A stretch of 64,000 bases of DNA, from assembly GCA_030248225.1 (NCBI GenBank), contig JASANE010028306.1:62001-126000 (forward strand). Direction: 5' to 3'. The position numbers and the translations under genes are program-made. The DNA comes from Trileptium ribeirensis (Eukaryota > Nematoda > Enoplea > Enoplida > Thoracostomopsidae). Positions 47,530 through 59,290 of this stretch are shown one piece after another. Within the stretch, counting starts at the first letter, position 1, and every line of letters starts with the position of its first letter. The notes beneath the pieces are model-generated. The model had not been told where the DNA came from. It searched no databases and saw nothing but the letters and a program-made list of their open reading frames with translations.

Positions 47530-48380
47530 CAAGCGAGCTTCACTAGTAATAAAGAATTTCTAAGTAGAAATCAATAAGGAGTCGTGTGCCTGCTAAAGTT
47601 TGAATATTGTTTTTTTTTAATTTATACTATTTTAATTAAAATATTTCGGCAATTTCCTCCGAAACAACTAATTTACGGCTAGTAGGCAGGCGGTATAATT
47701 AAGCTGTAACAATTATTGTAAATGTAATACCATACATATTTTCCATGTCGTATTTTTGTCCTTAAAGCTGTGTAGCATAGATTTCTTCTATCGTATTTCA
47801 TTGTGGCTAACTGTAACAGATGAATAACTTTAAAACCGAATGTGGGATAAAAAACTTCCCATAAATTTTCCGGGCGCTACATAGAACACAAAATGAAAAT
47901 TTGCGGGTGTTCCGAAATTCGAAGCACCCATTAATTTTCGGGATGCTAGTCGTATAGCACAGTAATTGGAAAATTTATAGAAGTTTATAAATTGCAAAGG
48001 TCCAGTAGTTTTCCATGTGCAGTCGAAATCCGGAAATTTTTTCTTTTTGAGGACAATTTTATCTCCTATTCTTTCGGCTTTAAAGTGGGCCTTCTCTAAC
48101 GGCAAAACTGTTGACCTTTCAGTTGACGTCCAGTAGTACGCTGTTTCGGCACATTGTCGACCAATATATCAAAAGCTATATCAGTTTTGTTTCCATTGCG
48201 CCGGCTAAGTATCCGAGTATTTTACGAAGGAATTATTGCCATGTGGTGTGACGACGGTGGTTCTCGCTGCTATAAACCTCGTTTGAATTATAATTTTCAA
48301 CTATTTTTTCGGACCTCTATGACTACTGCGCTTATAGCCACCGGTGCTAACATCATCCAAGCGTCTTGTAGAACTTCGGT
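47530..48380. other. 3' flank of the immunoglobulin gene
   Basis: Lies downstream of the minus-strand stop codon. No AATAAA in minus orientation was seen, but ATTAAA-type variants occur near 47.61-47.64 kb. The real transcript end cannot be placed. Confidence 0.35.
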
Positions 48381-48383
48381 TGT

Positions 48384-49149
48384 TCAAGAAACGATAAAAC
48401 AAAAGAACGAAAGAACTACAGTAGCTATAATTAGTAAATGAGTTGACGTTTTTGTATCATTATTTAGTGCATTCGATGCACTCGACGTGGTCAATGTTAA
48501 ATTAATATGTCGCTGCAGTTGGCCATCATCGGACGTTCGACTACCGCCGTTACTACTAGCGGTGAGCATCCGTAGAGTTCTTGAATCGTTACTCAACAAC
48601 GCTCTTGTTATTGCATCGTTACGATTATATGTTTCTTGCTCGGCCACGAGGCTATTCGGACTGCTTAATAGCTGGACCTGATCAGCTCCGAATTTGTCAC
48701 CAAAATCCCGTTGAAGAGTGAGCGTTGTTGTTGCTTCTTCCGATGTAAATTTATCCAGCTCGTCGTTGGATTTGTCGTCGGCGGTGTGCCTTGTTTGGTA
48801 CGGCGTGGAAGCGTTTTGTGTACTAAATGATGATGGTTTGACGACTGTGCTTTTAACTAGAAGGTTTTTCTTTGTGCTGTACGTTTTGACGACGACATTG
48901 CTGCGAGAATGTTCTTTTTTACCACGAAATTTTGGATGTTGTTGGGTTGAAGTCTCGTCTTCTTCCGAACCGCCAAACATATAGTCGCTATTACTATGTT
49001 CATCAGAAATGTCTTCTGTACTATTTAAGCTAGCTGTCGCAGTTTCCACACTATTGAAATGATTATCGTTCTCACCCTCGGAATATTCGACAACGATTGT
49101 ACATTTCCATTGACCGCTGTCACGTAGTTGGGTTTCGCTTATTTCCAAG
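48384..49149 (-). CDS. exon 3 of the Ig-domain gene (end of Ig fold, stalk, GPI-type tail)
   Basis: The acceptor tatatttcag lies directly before 49149. The first base completes a serine codon begun in exon 2, giving GDFS-LEISETQLRD across the junction. The open frame runs 255 codons to TGA at 48386-48384. The plus-strand frames opposite it are its shadows. Confidence 0.88.
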
Positions 49150-52100
49150 CTGAAATATAATCAAATCATGGATCTTCTAGTGTGTTCCTGGTTGTTCTAC
49201 AATATTGTGAATGGAAAATACAAACAACTTCCTAGTTATAATTTCCGTGTAATTTTTAATAATTACATACTATATAATTTTTGAATTTCATGACATATAT
49301 ACCTCCTACAACATTTTGCTGGATAGGGAAAACTTATTCTAGCTAAAGATTGATGCAGCTAGCTAATATATAGTAAATGCTAGTAACTTTTCATCATTTC
49401 CTTCAAATCGGGAAAAATTATGGATCTATTACCAAAATAAATGTTTTTCCCGGAACAGTTATCAATTGCAAACGTGTATGTTTAAATTGCACTCTCGGGG
49501 AATCCACTAATGACAGAGTATAGCTAAATTCATTAATGGTAAGCCAGTAAAATTATCCAGTTAGACAATTTTTGCGACTTTATTTCATCACCAACGAGGA
49601 TCTTTGTTATTTTTTGAACTTTTAAGTTTGTATATTTTAGCGGCTTAAGATATAGCAGTAATTCCACTTCAGGTTTACGATGTACCTTCAGGATAAAATT
49701 TTGCAAGTCTTTAAAACCTGACTGGTTGTATTAAATAAGATGCTATAATTATTTAGCTTTTGAACGAGCCGTCCTTACATAACGATTAAGATTTTTCCTT
49801 AATTATAGATTTCAAAATAATCGATAACTCAGTTATTCTGTGAGAGATTAAGTCAATATTAAGTTTTTGTGCCGCTGATTTTAGTTTAATATTCGTCCCA
49901 TTCATACTGCCTGAGCTTCCCGGATTATTTTAAGTTGCAACTGTAATAAGCCTACCAGTAGAATCAGCACGTTCCCTAAAGCCTTCGTTTAACCCTATTT
50001 CATGTCGAGTTCGTTTAAATGGGCGATAAGATGACGGAAGTGTTTGCTAAATGATATGAACTTGTGCATGTTTAAGGATAATGCATGTACGCAGGATGTT
50101 TTAAAAAAACTGCAGTTCAATGCTCGATGGTGTCACGGGTAACGAAAGTAACGGGCCAGATTTAGTGATCCATCTCTATCACTGCCCACCTGTACCTAAG
50201 ACTTCTTAGACACTTCTTTTAGTTATATATACATCGATGCTTAGGCTAATGGTTCCGACCTAGTGTTCGGTCTACTACTATACTTAAAATGTTTTATTGC
50301 CACTTATTCCAACCGTATAAACTATTACATACTTACCTGAAGTCTCCGACAACCTCGTCGTAATAGTAATAGTAGCGCTTTTGGTTTTGTACCGCTCGTA
50401 GAACGTTGCGTCCGGCACCGCTTTGATGTTGATGAATGCCGTCGAGCGGCTGTCGACGATAACTCACCACGCCGTTCGACAAACGGAGCCATGTGGCATC
50501 GTCAAGAGACCATGTGACTGTAATATTACGAATGTATCGACTGGTACTAATGTGCGGACAATGAAAGCGCCAATGTGCACCGATCCGCACCGTGTCTCTG
50601 TCCGGATGGAAGTCTGAAAATTACGTACGATGATACAGAGATGGTCTTGTTGTGTTACGGAATCCGACTATGGTCGAATTTTGAAAACAGCTATGGTGCT
50701 GTTCCTTCGTTAGTTTTTAGCTAGCAATATATATACCACGTATATATTTGCTGTATTAAGCAAACCCCGAAAATCTGCGCACACAATCTAGCCTTGTGCG
50801 AACAACGAAATTGAAGTTATCGCAATTTCGAAATTCGAACACCGTTTGACGAAATTGCTTTTCCACCATTGCACCTGTGATCTTACCGAAGCGACATTCC
50901 CTCCCATTGCGGAAAATTGGAGTAGGGTCAAATTGAAAAAGGTGATAAAACCACCAAGATAGTAGTCATGTTTTAATTTGACCGCACTCGGAATGAGAGT
51001 TTTCAATAATCAAAATTTGTACTATAATGTCCGATATAATTGGACAGGAAAAGTTGATTACCCGAGCACAGTAAAGGCTTGGGACCGATAAGTTAATCAC
51101 CTGCTCCTGGGTTTTGTTTTCCTTTTCTACCGCTGAAGAATCGAGGTCCTTTATACGACAAATAATTTCGCATGTTTATGTAAAAGCTTGAGTCATATTC
51201 ACAAATGCCGTTCTCGAGTTACAAGCAGTTGTGGCTAAATAAAAAAATTATTTTTTGTGTATATCCACAGATATTAACTAGACAAAAGGTGGTGGTGATA
51301 AAACCAAACATTCGCGGACTCTTCAAGTGCATAAAATAGTTTTTGTGTTTTGCCGTTAATTACAGCCACGTCATGCTTTAAAAGGACCGAGGGTTGGGTA
51401 CGGGCTGAAATGTTGAGCCCGCGGGTAGCGGGTAACCCACGGGCACCAGTAGGTTTCGGAAAGTAAACGGAAAATAGCACTACCCCTTGTACCTAGCAAT
51501 GCTCCACCTTCAGGAATAAGCACCCATAGTGTTAAATATTTTGTTTTGCGACCAGAAATGGAGGGTGGGTCAGTGGGCCGTTCGTGAGTCGTGTGGCTCG
51601 CCATGTTTGGTGGGTCACGGCGAGTCGTGGGTCACGCTCTTAAGAGTAGGTGTCCCTGAATGCCGTCAAGCTTCCATTTTGGTGGTTTTTTGGTCAGTAG
51701 GGAGGGGCACTGCGAAAGCGGATTACGTCCTTGTCGTGAAGCCTGAGCAGCGAGAGATCGCTGGCGAAGAAACCGCTATCAAAAAGTTAACAAGATTATA
51801 ATGGCTTTAAAACGCAAAGCGATAAATATGTTGAGCCATTAAGGATTCAATAACTTGGGGCTTGAGAAAAACGTATTGAGCCTGCGGGTAGGAGTCTAGT
51901 GGCGGTGGACAGCACTTTGATCTGCGCGTTTACCCGCGGGCTCAATAATTTCTGCACACGCACACCTCTGCGACCGAGTATTGAATGCTTTTAAAATTTT
52001 CACAGAAATATTATAGATTTCCAGAAAATAACTGATTTTGACCCTTTCCCGCATCGACCCTTGAGCAAACGTTTACCGCTACAGCGGATGGAAAAAGGTT

Positions 52101-55100
52101 TGAGGATTTGGGTCGATTTGGTGAGAGCCTTGTATGCTAGCCGCTGGGCTGTTTAGAAGCTGTTCCTCAGGTCCTTGAAGAACCTCACAAAGCGAACAAA
52201 CTACAATGCACGGGCAAACGCACGCTGCAGCACGACAGTCTCAGTATGCGCATCGCGTCGCAACGTCCACTGTCACACATGTGTGACTCTATGCATGAAA
52301 GGGTTAAACGAATTTATAATTTAGGATATTTGGAGGGGATGTTTGGCTTGGAGCAGCAAAGCGGGCTGTAAGCGACAGTTATGAGTGCCACGCAGGTTAG
52401 GGGTTGTGCAAACATGAGCTCGTGAACGGCAACATTACCGTAAGGAGGATCAATATAAAGCCAAAAAATTATTTAAGCTGTTTATGTGGTTCATAAACAT
52501 TTTGAAGCAACTGGTTGAACGCTTATATGCCACGTTCAGTTTATTTCTACAGTTCAACGACAGTTTGGCGATTTAGTGTATATAAACTAAGCTTCGCTTA
52601 GTATGCTTCTTAGACTTTGAGACATTTTTGTGTCTGACGTACGATGTTAGATATTAAGACAGTTTGGCAGCGAAAAATTCAGCGATACCTCTACAAAAGA
52701 ATATCGGCAAAGTATAGCTGAGAGGCAGATAATGTAATACCTGGAACCACGGCTTAGTATGCGATGACTTAGGTATTAGTACTTTGACTACAGTGTTACG
52801 TTTAGTGTCACTGCTTGTGTATAAGTGTAAATAGTACCATTTGTTATATTGACGTTGAAGCTTAACCAAAGCATTAGTAACACAAACAAGTTTTTATGAC
52901 AAAATGACCTCATTGTAGTAAGCACGAAATGTGTTTCAAACTGCAATTTCTAATAAATTCAGATAAAGAGATATCTCCAGATAAATTCATTTCAATAATT
53001 CAATCTTAAAAAAGTTGCTTCACATTTTTGTTTTATCTAAAACGTATATATATACTGTTTTGTAAAGCTCACACGAATTATATAATAAGGTAAAATCCAC
53101 CAACTGTAACAAAATATTTTGGACCAAAATACTGTTCAGATTTGGTCGAATCTCTATTTTAGTAAAATAACATGGCTCTGTTTTCAAAAATCGGGCAGCG
53201 TTGCTCTCAGATTTTCCGGGGGAAAGTTATGTTCTTTTAAAAGTGACGAAAAGATTGAAAAATTATATGGTTTTAGTCATTGAAAGCACGTAATCTTCTA
53301 CGCAGCACATGCATTTTATACGCTGCTTATGTTTATCTAGGAGCTATTAAAACATTACTCGCGCTTACTACTAACAACCTTTCAAAACCCAAGTGAATTA
53401 AATATAAGGTCACCGAAAGTATTTATTATGATTATTTACTAGAGTTGGAGTGGAGCTCCGTTAATCAATCAAACACAAACATAAGCCGTTTTTGAAGCGC
53501 TCTCCGTAGTCCAAATTTGGTAGTTATAATATTGTAACAACGAGTCAGGGGTTCGTGCTTAGGACCTTGTGACACTAACAACAGCAATGTGTGTCCTTAT
53601 CAGTTAATTCTGTTATATAGGTACGTCGTACGTGATACCGCAAAATAAAACAATTTCTGCCATTTCACCAAAGTGTTTAATGCTAGTAATTTGTGTGACG
53701 AGGAAACAGAGCACATGCTACGCTCAATGCCTGCGATCAATGCCAACTCAACGTTTTACACTGAGCTTCCCTAGCCCTCTGCCCAGGCATAGGAAAGCTA
53801 TAATACGCCAGCATTACATTAGGAAAAACTTGATGGTAAATGTCCAGCACGCCAAACTGTCTTCGTCACAAGTAGAAAAAGGTTAAAAGAGCATGCAGAA
53901 AACGCTGGAATTTGTGCAAGAAAGCTGGATTTCTAATAATCGCTTTTGGTGTCCCGAAAATACTTCGTGACGTGAAAATCGACGCGGGGTGGGCAATATA
54001 CGCGCCCGCCCAATTCACAGGAGCTAGTACCAAAAGCTTCGGACCCTTACTTTCTTCCTACAATAAATGTACAGTACAAATCCTATATGAATCGGCATTA
54101 ATATATAATTTTGTCGGCATAAGTTGTAATTGCGCAGAACAAAATAACTTACTGTGAACAATTGTTCTAAGTGTAAAGCAGGATATGTATTATTTACATT
54201 TCCTTGGTATGGCTTTATACCAAGGAATAACCGGAACCGTCCCTTTAAACCGGAACCGGAACCTGGTCTTCGAAATTTATATATAGTAGAACAGATGAAG
54301 GAACAAATTAACGTATAGTCGATTTAAAATGCATTAAAAATAACTTTTACATTAAACTTAATATATTGTGATGGCATTATTGCCTTTCTGAAACTTTAAA
54401 GAGAATGAGGAAGCTAATAATGTTTTTGGACACCGAGAGCAAAAATGCCTTCCACTATACACTCTTGCGTATATTGCGTCAAATTGAATGTGCTTACAAC
54501 GCATGGAGCGTAGAATAAACAGTTTTGCTCTGTTCCCAGTCGCCTCCCTGTACTACACATACGCTTGTTACATGTTGTTTTGTAGGAAACTTGAAATTAT
54601 TGGATTATATGATTCTAAGAGAAATTAATAGATATAATGTGATTTTCTGATCAGTGGTAAGAGACACTGTTTATACTAGCGTTGGACAAACAGTGCCCGT
54701 CAGTTAGATGATAATGATCATAACTTTCTAATCAGAAGTTTACAAGCGTACTTTGTGGTGCTTGACGCAAATTGTTAGCCAAGCATACGCTAAGTACTTC
54801 TGCGTAAGCCATACTCTGTTATCCAGTTGGACCGGTTTAATTCGAACATAACCCGGACACTTCTGAATGTGTAAAATAGCTGTTACAAGCATCGACCTGG
54901 GTTTGATTTAACAAACTCCTGCAGGTTATTATGAAAAATTCCTATTGAAATTATGTGCCCAACTTACGTTTCACACGGCAAATTGCTGAGTAAATATTTT
55001 CTTTTCCTTGGTTGTATTGCAACTTGATCGCTGTGTAATATATATTACATATGTTTGGATCAGAAATGAAGCAAAAATGTGGAAAATTTCAAACAAAATT

Positions 55101-56491
55101 TTTTGAACTGGAATTGCGGTTCCGGTATGGTTTTTACCCCTTCCTGGAACCGGAACACGATTTTCGCCGGAACCGGAATTCCGGTCACTCCCTGCTTTAT
55201 ACATAAGAATTGTATGATTGTTGCACACAACTTTGTATGAAATTACATGCAGCATAAGTGTTGTAATTTGCGCAAAATTTGCATGGGATTGCTATAAAAA
55301 TGTACGATTATTTAAAATCTAATTTGTGTGAAATTAAAGATAATAAAATCATTAGCACATAATTTAATTACAGTTTTATATAGCAAATAAATAATAGAAT
55401 TAAAAACTAATTAAATTTAATAAACAATTCCAAATATGTGTAAAAGTTATACATTTTATATACACTCTGTATTTCTTACAAATGTTCACAAAAACCTACA
55501 TAAAATATATTTCATGTAAAATATTTCTTACAAATATCTAGTCACATTCTCTATCTTGCATATGTTTTGTGTCATACAATATATAATTACATTCGTATAG
55601 TGCACGTTTGGTGTTCCTTGTGACTATGCATGATCAGTTGCACATTATGCGCTATATTCCAGGCCACAAAATGATAAAATCGAAACAGTTACAATTGTAT
55701 TTCTCATGCAAACCTATCTGAAAATTCATGCGAACGACAAAAGAGCTTCATCAAATTTCTTGCAAATTTGTTTTGATATTCGTACTTGAAATGGATATCT
55801 AAACCCGACTACACAGATAATGTATGACATAGTGGACATATAAGAATGAAATATAATAATTATTTTAGAGGGTACGTTTAAACCAATGAAGCCAGTGGGT
55901 TTAACCTGTTGAGTAACCCTGTAAAAGCTTGTTTTGTACCAGCAGTAACTTCATTTATGCTTTTATATTACGGCATTTACGTATAGATTGATAAAACCAG
56001 GTATCGGTTTCGGTTACTCACTAATATGAATATATATTTAAAGCATAAGTCAGACGGTTCTGACGTGATATTAATATATAGTAATGTTATAGCTGTATTT
56101 GCTTACCTATCCCCAGAAGAGTAAATTGGGTTTAAGATTGTTGTCGGGGCCGAAATTACGAGTATATAAAATTGAAGAACCTGAATTGCTTCTAACAACA
56201 AAAAGATGTGGTTTTAAAATAAAATTCAAAGTTACGACCATATACTGCTTTCTTGTATTACACGTACATCATTGCGCGGAAGTTTTAAACTGTTCGTTCA
56301 GACATTCAATATCTTTTGCTCAAATTTTGAACGAAAAGCTTAAATGTGTGAACGCACGTAAAGGTACGCTTTTCCCCGAAACCGAATATTTGATTTTTAT
56401 TTTTAATCAACTTACTTTTGTACGCACCAACAATGCTAGCCAACAATTGAATCACGCTAAGAATAATCGCAGTACAACTGAAACACGACAT
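48384..56491 (-). CDS. three-exon gene: secreted single-Ig-domain protein with GPI-type tail
   Basis: Exons 56491-56416, 50613-50337 and 49149-48384 join in phase to 1119 bases, or 372 residues plus stop. Residues 1-23 form a signal peptide (MSCFSCTAIILSVIQLLASI). Residues about 26-135 form one V-set-like immunoglobulin domain: first cysteine in WRFHC, core tryptophan in VTWSL, then a tyrosine run, DFSLEI and the second cysteine in LRDSGQWKC, where W replaces the usual Y. A long S/T-rich stalk follows, with NST, NAS, NDS, NLT and NDT glycosylation sites. The protein ends in a hydrophobic stretch (THLLIIATVVLSFFCFIVS) with no cytoplasmic residues, as in GPI-anchor signals. The likely role is a cell-surface adhesion or recognition protein. 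The Ig edge loosely recalls nephrin/irreC-type first domains, but a single domain and GPI tail do not fit those proteins. The gene name is not known. Intron 1 (5802 bp) holds transposons; intron 2 is 1187 bp. Confidence 0.8.
50337..50613 (-). CDS. exon 2 of the Ig-domain gene (first two thirds of the Ig fold)
   Basis: 277 bases. The acceptor gtaattttcag precedes 50613 and a consensus donor (cag followed by gtaagtatg) begins at 50336. It enters with one base of a codon already used and leaves with two, so exon 1, exon 2 and exon 3 fit without adjustment. It encodes RDTVRIGAHWRFHC and VTWSLDDATWLRL. Confidence 0.88.
51413..51945. mobile_element. inverted-repeat element inside intron 1
   Basis: ttgagcccgcgggta at 51413-51427 and its exact reverse complement tacccgcgggctcaa at 51931-51945 bound 533 bp of locally G+C-richer sequence. 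A third, direct, near-copy of the end (ttgagcctgcgggta) lies at about 51.88 kb. A plus-strand frame of 90 codons inside has no known motif. Confidence 0.5.
51950..54212. other. intron 1 sequence, nothing else recognised
   Basis: Only short frames. Read as part of the long first intron of the minus-strand Ig gene. Confidence 0.45.
54221..55194 (+). mobile_element. non-autonomous hAT-type element, family H, copy 3
   Basis: 974 bp with ends caaggaataaccgg and ccggtcactccctg and a perfect 8-bp duplication ctttatac (54213-54220 and 55195-55202). Internal sequence matches copies 1 and 2, with a deletion of part of the interior. It lies in intron 1 of the Ig gene, opposite in orientation to transcription. 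Confidence 0.93.
55203..56409. other. 5' part of intron 1, AT-rich
   Basis: Very AT-rich with no recognised repeat or exon. Confidence 0.4.
56416..56491 (-). CDS. exon 1 of the Ig-domain gene (signal peptide)
   Basis: 76 bases from ATG to a gtaagt donor (56415-56410), leaving one base of an asparagine codon that exon 2 completes. The 25 encoded residues have the shape of a signal peptide, with a hydrophobic core and a likely cleavage after IVGA. Linking it to exon 2 is inference from strand, phase and content; no transcript is available. The longer plus-strand frame across this site has no motif. Confidence 0.7.
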
Positions 56492-58880
56492 GGGGTGACG
56501 GATTAGATTGTAGCCGTTTTTTTCTTATCGACTCGCGTTTTGGACGACTGGATCGGATAAACACTATCCAGGTCAAACTTATGGGGCCGTTTGCGGGCGA
56601 ATCAATTACATTCGTGCGATAAATAAACGATTTCGGTTATTCACAGCAAATTATTACTTAGTTATCATTAAAAATACTTACAATAACAATAATACGTAAT
56701 TGCAGGAAGTTCTTAAGCTTTAATAATACGTTTGACGTTTGAGTTATTATGCAATAGTTAATAGTTTGAGCTGTAAACGGATATGAAAAATAATTGTATA
56801 CTGTCAAATATGTGAATTGGATTAGTTAAAAACCAAGCAAGTCCACACAAGCAATTTTAAATCATGCTTATTTACTATGCACATTTGTATATATTTATAC
56901 CATACATGTTGACGTCACAATGTCTTAAGGGATTGCAGGGGTCGGCGGGGGGGGCAAGTCTTCCAGGGCCGCTGAAAAAATTTGCTGCCTCCCTCAAGGA
57001 CTTCCTTGGCTTTTCCCCCTATTCTCTGCCTGTTTGTGCTAAAATTTTGCAGGGGGGGTTGCGGGCATCAGGGGTGAAGGGTAGTACCCTCGTGTGGATA
57101 GATACCCCTGGGGAGATCATCCAGGGGGGGGCTGGCTAAAAAAGTTGACGAACATTCGTCCCGACCCCAAGGACCTTCTTTATTTTTGCCAATTTCTGCT
57201 AAAAACGGAAGGAGTTGGGTGGGAACGACTTTGCGCGCACCGCGCGGGCCTCATGTTCGTAATCCTGCTGAACCCCAACTTTATAATTTACTTTAGAATA
57301 TTTATATGTCTATAAGAAATATGTTATGATTTTGTAAGGTCTTACGAAGACGCAATTCCAGAGGATGCATCTCCACAAAAATTACGTAGTGTAGAATCGA
57401 GATTCCTCCGCATAGGTATCTCTTCTGGGTCAAAAATCAACCGGTTTTGTTGCTTTCTTTTCAAATATGTTTTATGTTTATCTATAGTATATATAATTTA
57501 TATATATACTCATATCTCTGGAATCTGCGTTATCATGCGTAATTTTGCAGTTGGCGGTCCTAAGATATGTTTTATGAGTGAAATAATTTCGACTTGATTT
57601 ATGCCTTGTGGGACTACCGCACGATTTCGAATATGTCGTATATATAACTGTTGAAACCTTGGTAGCCGCGGCAGTTGCAAACAAACTGACTACTTGTATG
57701 CATTGTTTGCTTTTGTAATCGCCAACTGCAACGGTCGTCGTTTTTGTTATAAGGCGCGTTCTAGCCCGGAGCTTCCCTGCACTAGCAATATATTTCGCTT
57801 CAAGTTACCCGGATAACAGCAGAAAATATTGAGTACATAGGACAAATTTAAAGTTCAATTGTGAGCACAGGCTAAGCTTAAGCGTAGAGAATAAAAATCT
57901 ACCTACAATCATTTGGAGGGAAAACTTGACGATACGCTGGGGGTTGGCAACTTAATATGATCCCACTATTTGGAATATATAGTCTATAAAACTTCTGAAA
58001 ACAATTTCTTAAATGTAACAAAGACCGTTGGGTAAAAGCAACAATGATGCTGTCAACTGTAACCTAAATTATTTAAATACCACATGTTATTGAAATTCTC
58101 CAAACTTTTGTTTAGAATCAACTCAAACGTTTGCCGAGTATACTAATCCCTCGTAGACGATTGGAAATGTTTTGAAAATGCGGGATGTTCTTAATTCCGA
58201 TGTTATATTAGAAATGAGTTGTTGTAGTGCAGAGTTAATGTGTAGTTCAACAATTCGACTGCGAACAGTCCAAACACGAAACAGCTGAGGCTAAAGTTTG
58301 ATTTCGCGGCATTTTATATTAAAGCTTTTATGCAGTGACAAAGCAATATAAATCGCTGTTTGAAAAAAAAGACTTTGCGCATTATATAATTAGGCTAATT
58401 GCCGAATTTAGCGTTCCAGAACAACAAATGATTAAAGATTGCTGTTGTTGTTGTTATTATTACGCCTCACAACGGTTGTATGTATTAATTATCGAATAGG
58501 GTAAATTGGTTTGTTGGTAGGTATCTAATTTCACACAAATGCGTGGGTTACACTTAAGAAGCAATTACAACAATTCGATACAGTTGCCGATGCAGATTAA
58601 TCTTTATTTTATAAATAAAGATGTGGTTGTGGGGAAAATGGTTGAACAGGAATTTTAAGTAATTTAAAAATATTATTGACGGATATTAAAAACGACGTAC
58701 CTATAGGTGCTATGTAATTCCTTTGGATCGATGAAGTGTACACAAAGATTGAAGGATTAGTTTAGTGTGGATTTGTATGGTGGTTGGTCGGTCACCGGTT
58801 GTAACGTATGTCATAAAACATCACATGTAGTGCCAGAAATTAACTGGCCAAGTACTAGTGTTGTCTCTACGATGAGACCA
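56492..58880. other. upstream of the Ig gene; nothing firmly recognised
   Basis: The promoter and 5' untranslated region of the minus-strand gene should lie at the left end, but no TATA or initiator stands out. 56.93-57.15 kb is unusually G-rich with several runs of seven to eight G. No coding sequence recognised. Confidence 0.35.
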
Positions 58881-58885
58881 CCATA

Positions 58886-59155
58886 AAAAACGAAGCCCTT
58901 CCACGGCCACATCTCTACACGCACGAAACTGTCAATCATCATAATAGACAATTTGTAAATCCCACTGATCATACCGTACATACACAGAACATCGATGGAT
59001 TGTGGGCCCGGCTCAAAGAATCTATCCGAACACGTGGTGGAGTGAAACCGCAGTTGTTTGATCGTTATTTGAAGGAATATACCTGGTGACAACAATTTAA
59101 AGACAATCCTCAAGGGGAATTTTTCGCTCAACTACATGCTCTTTATCCATTATAA
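58886..59155 (+). pseudogene. second Merlin/ISXO2-type transposase, C-terminal fragment
   Basis: The plus-strand frame ending with TAA at 59155 reads YTHETVNHHNRQFVNP, then HTQNIDGLWARLKESIR (with the presumed catalytic glutamate of the family replaced by D in NIDG), LFDRYLKEYTW, and finally FFAQLHALYPL. A TGA at 59087 sits where an arginine codon of the FMWRQ-type block is expected. Upstream core domains are absent. It differs from the transposase at 24.0-26.2 kb (NNVECMW ... FMWRQRF), so it comes from another element. The minus-strand frame of similar length here is a shadow. Confidence 0.8.
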
Positions 59156-59220
59156 ATGTAAGATATCTTGCATTTGTCTATAATAGTCAATAATCTTCTA
59201 ATAGTCAATAGGAAAATATA

Positions 59221-59290
59221 CTTAGCCTAAGCCTAAGACTAAGCCTAAGACTGAGCCTAAGCCTAAGTCGGGGGGCTGCCGCCCCCCGAA
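59221..59290. repeat. gcctaa hexamer array and GC-rich hairpin
   Basis: Seven consecutive hexamers, five gcctaa with gactaa and gactga variants, occupy about 59225-59267. A perfect 7-bp stem follows (ggggggc / gcccccc) around tgcc. The reverse complement of gcctaa is ttaggc, a known telomere repeat unit in nematodes, though interstitial arrays of this kind also arise inside transposons. Confidence 0.75.

Noticed and set aside
48487..48984. Plus-strand frames opposite the Ig gene
   Set aside because: Hydrophobic-looking frames here are antisense shadows of the S/T-rich stalk in exon 3.
51529..51801. 90-codon plus-strand frame
   Set aside because: Falls within a short inverted-repeat element in an intron and has no motif; the G+C-rich composition explains the open frame.
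56099..56506. 135-codon plus-strand frame
   Set aside because: No motif, and it lies antisense to the signal-peptide exon of the Ig gene, which has phase-matched splice sites.
58811..59131. 106-codon minus-strand frame
   Set aside because: It is the shadow of the plus-strand ISXO2/Merlin-type transposase fragment, which has clear family motifs.
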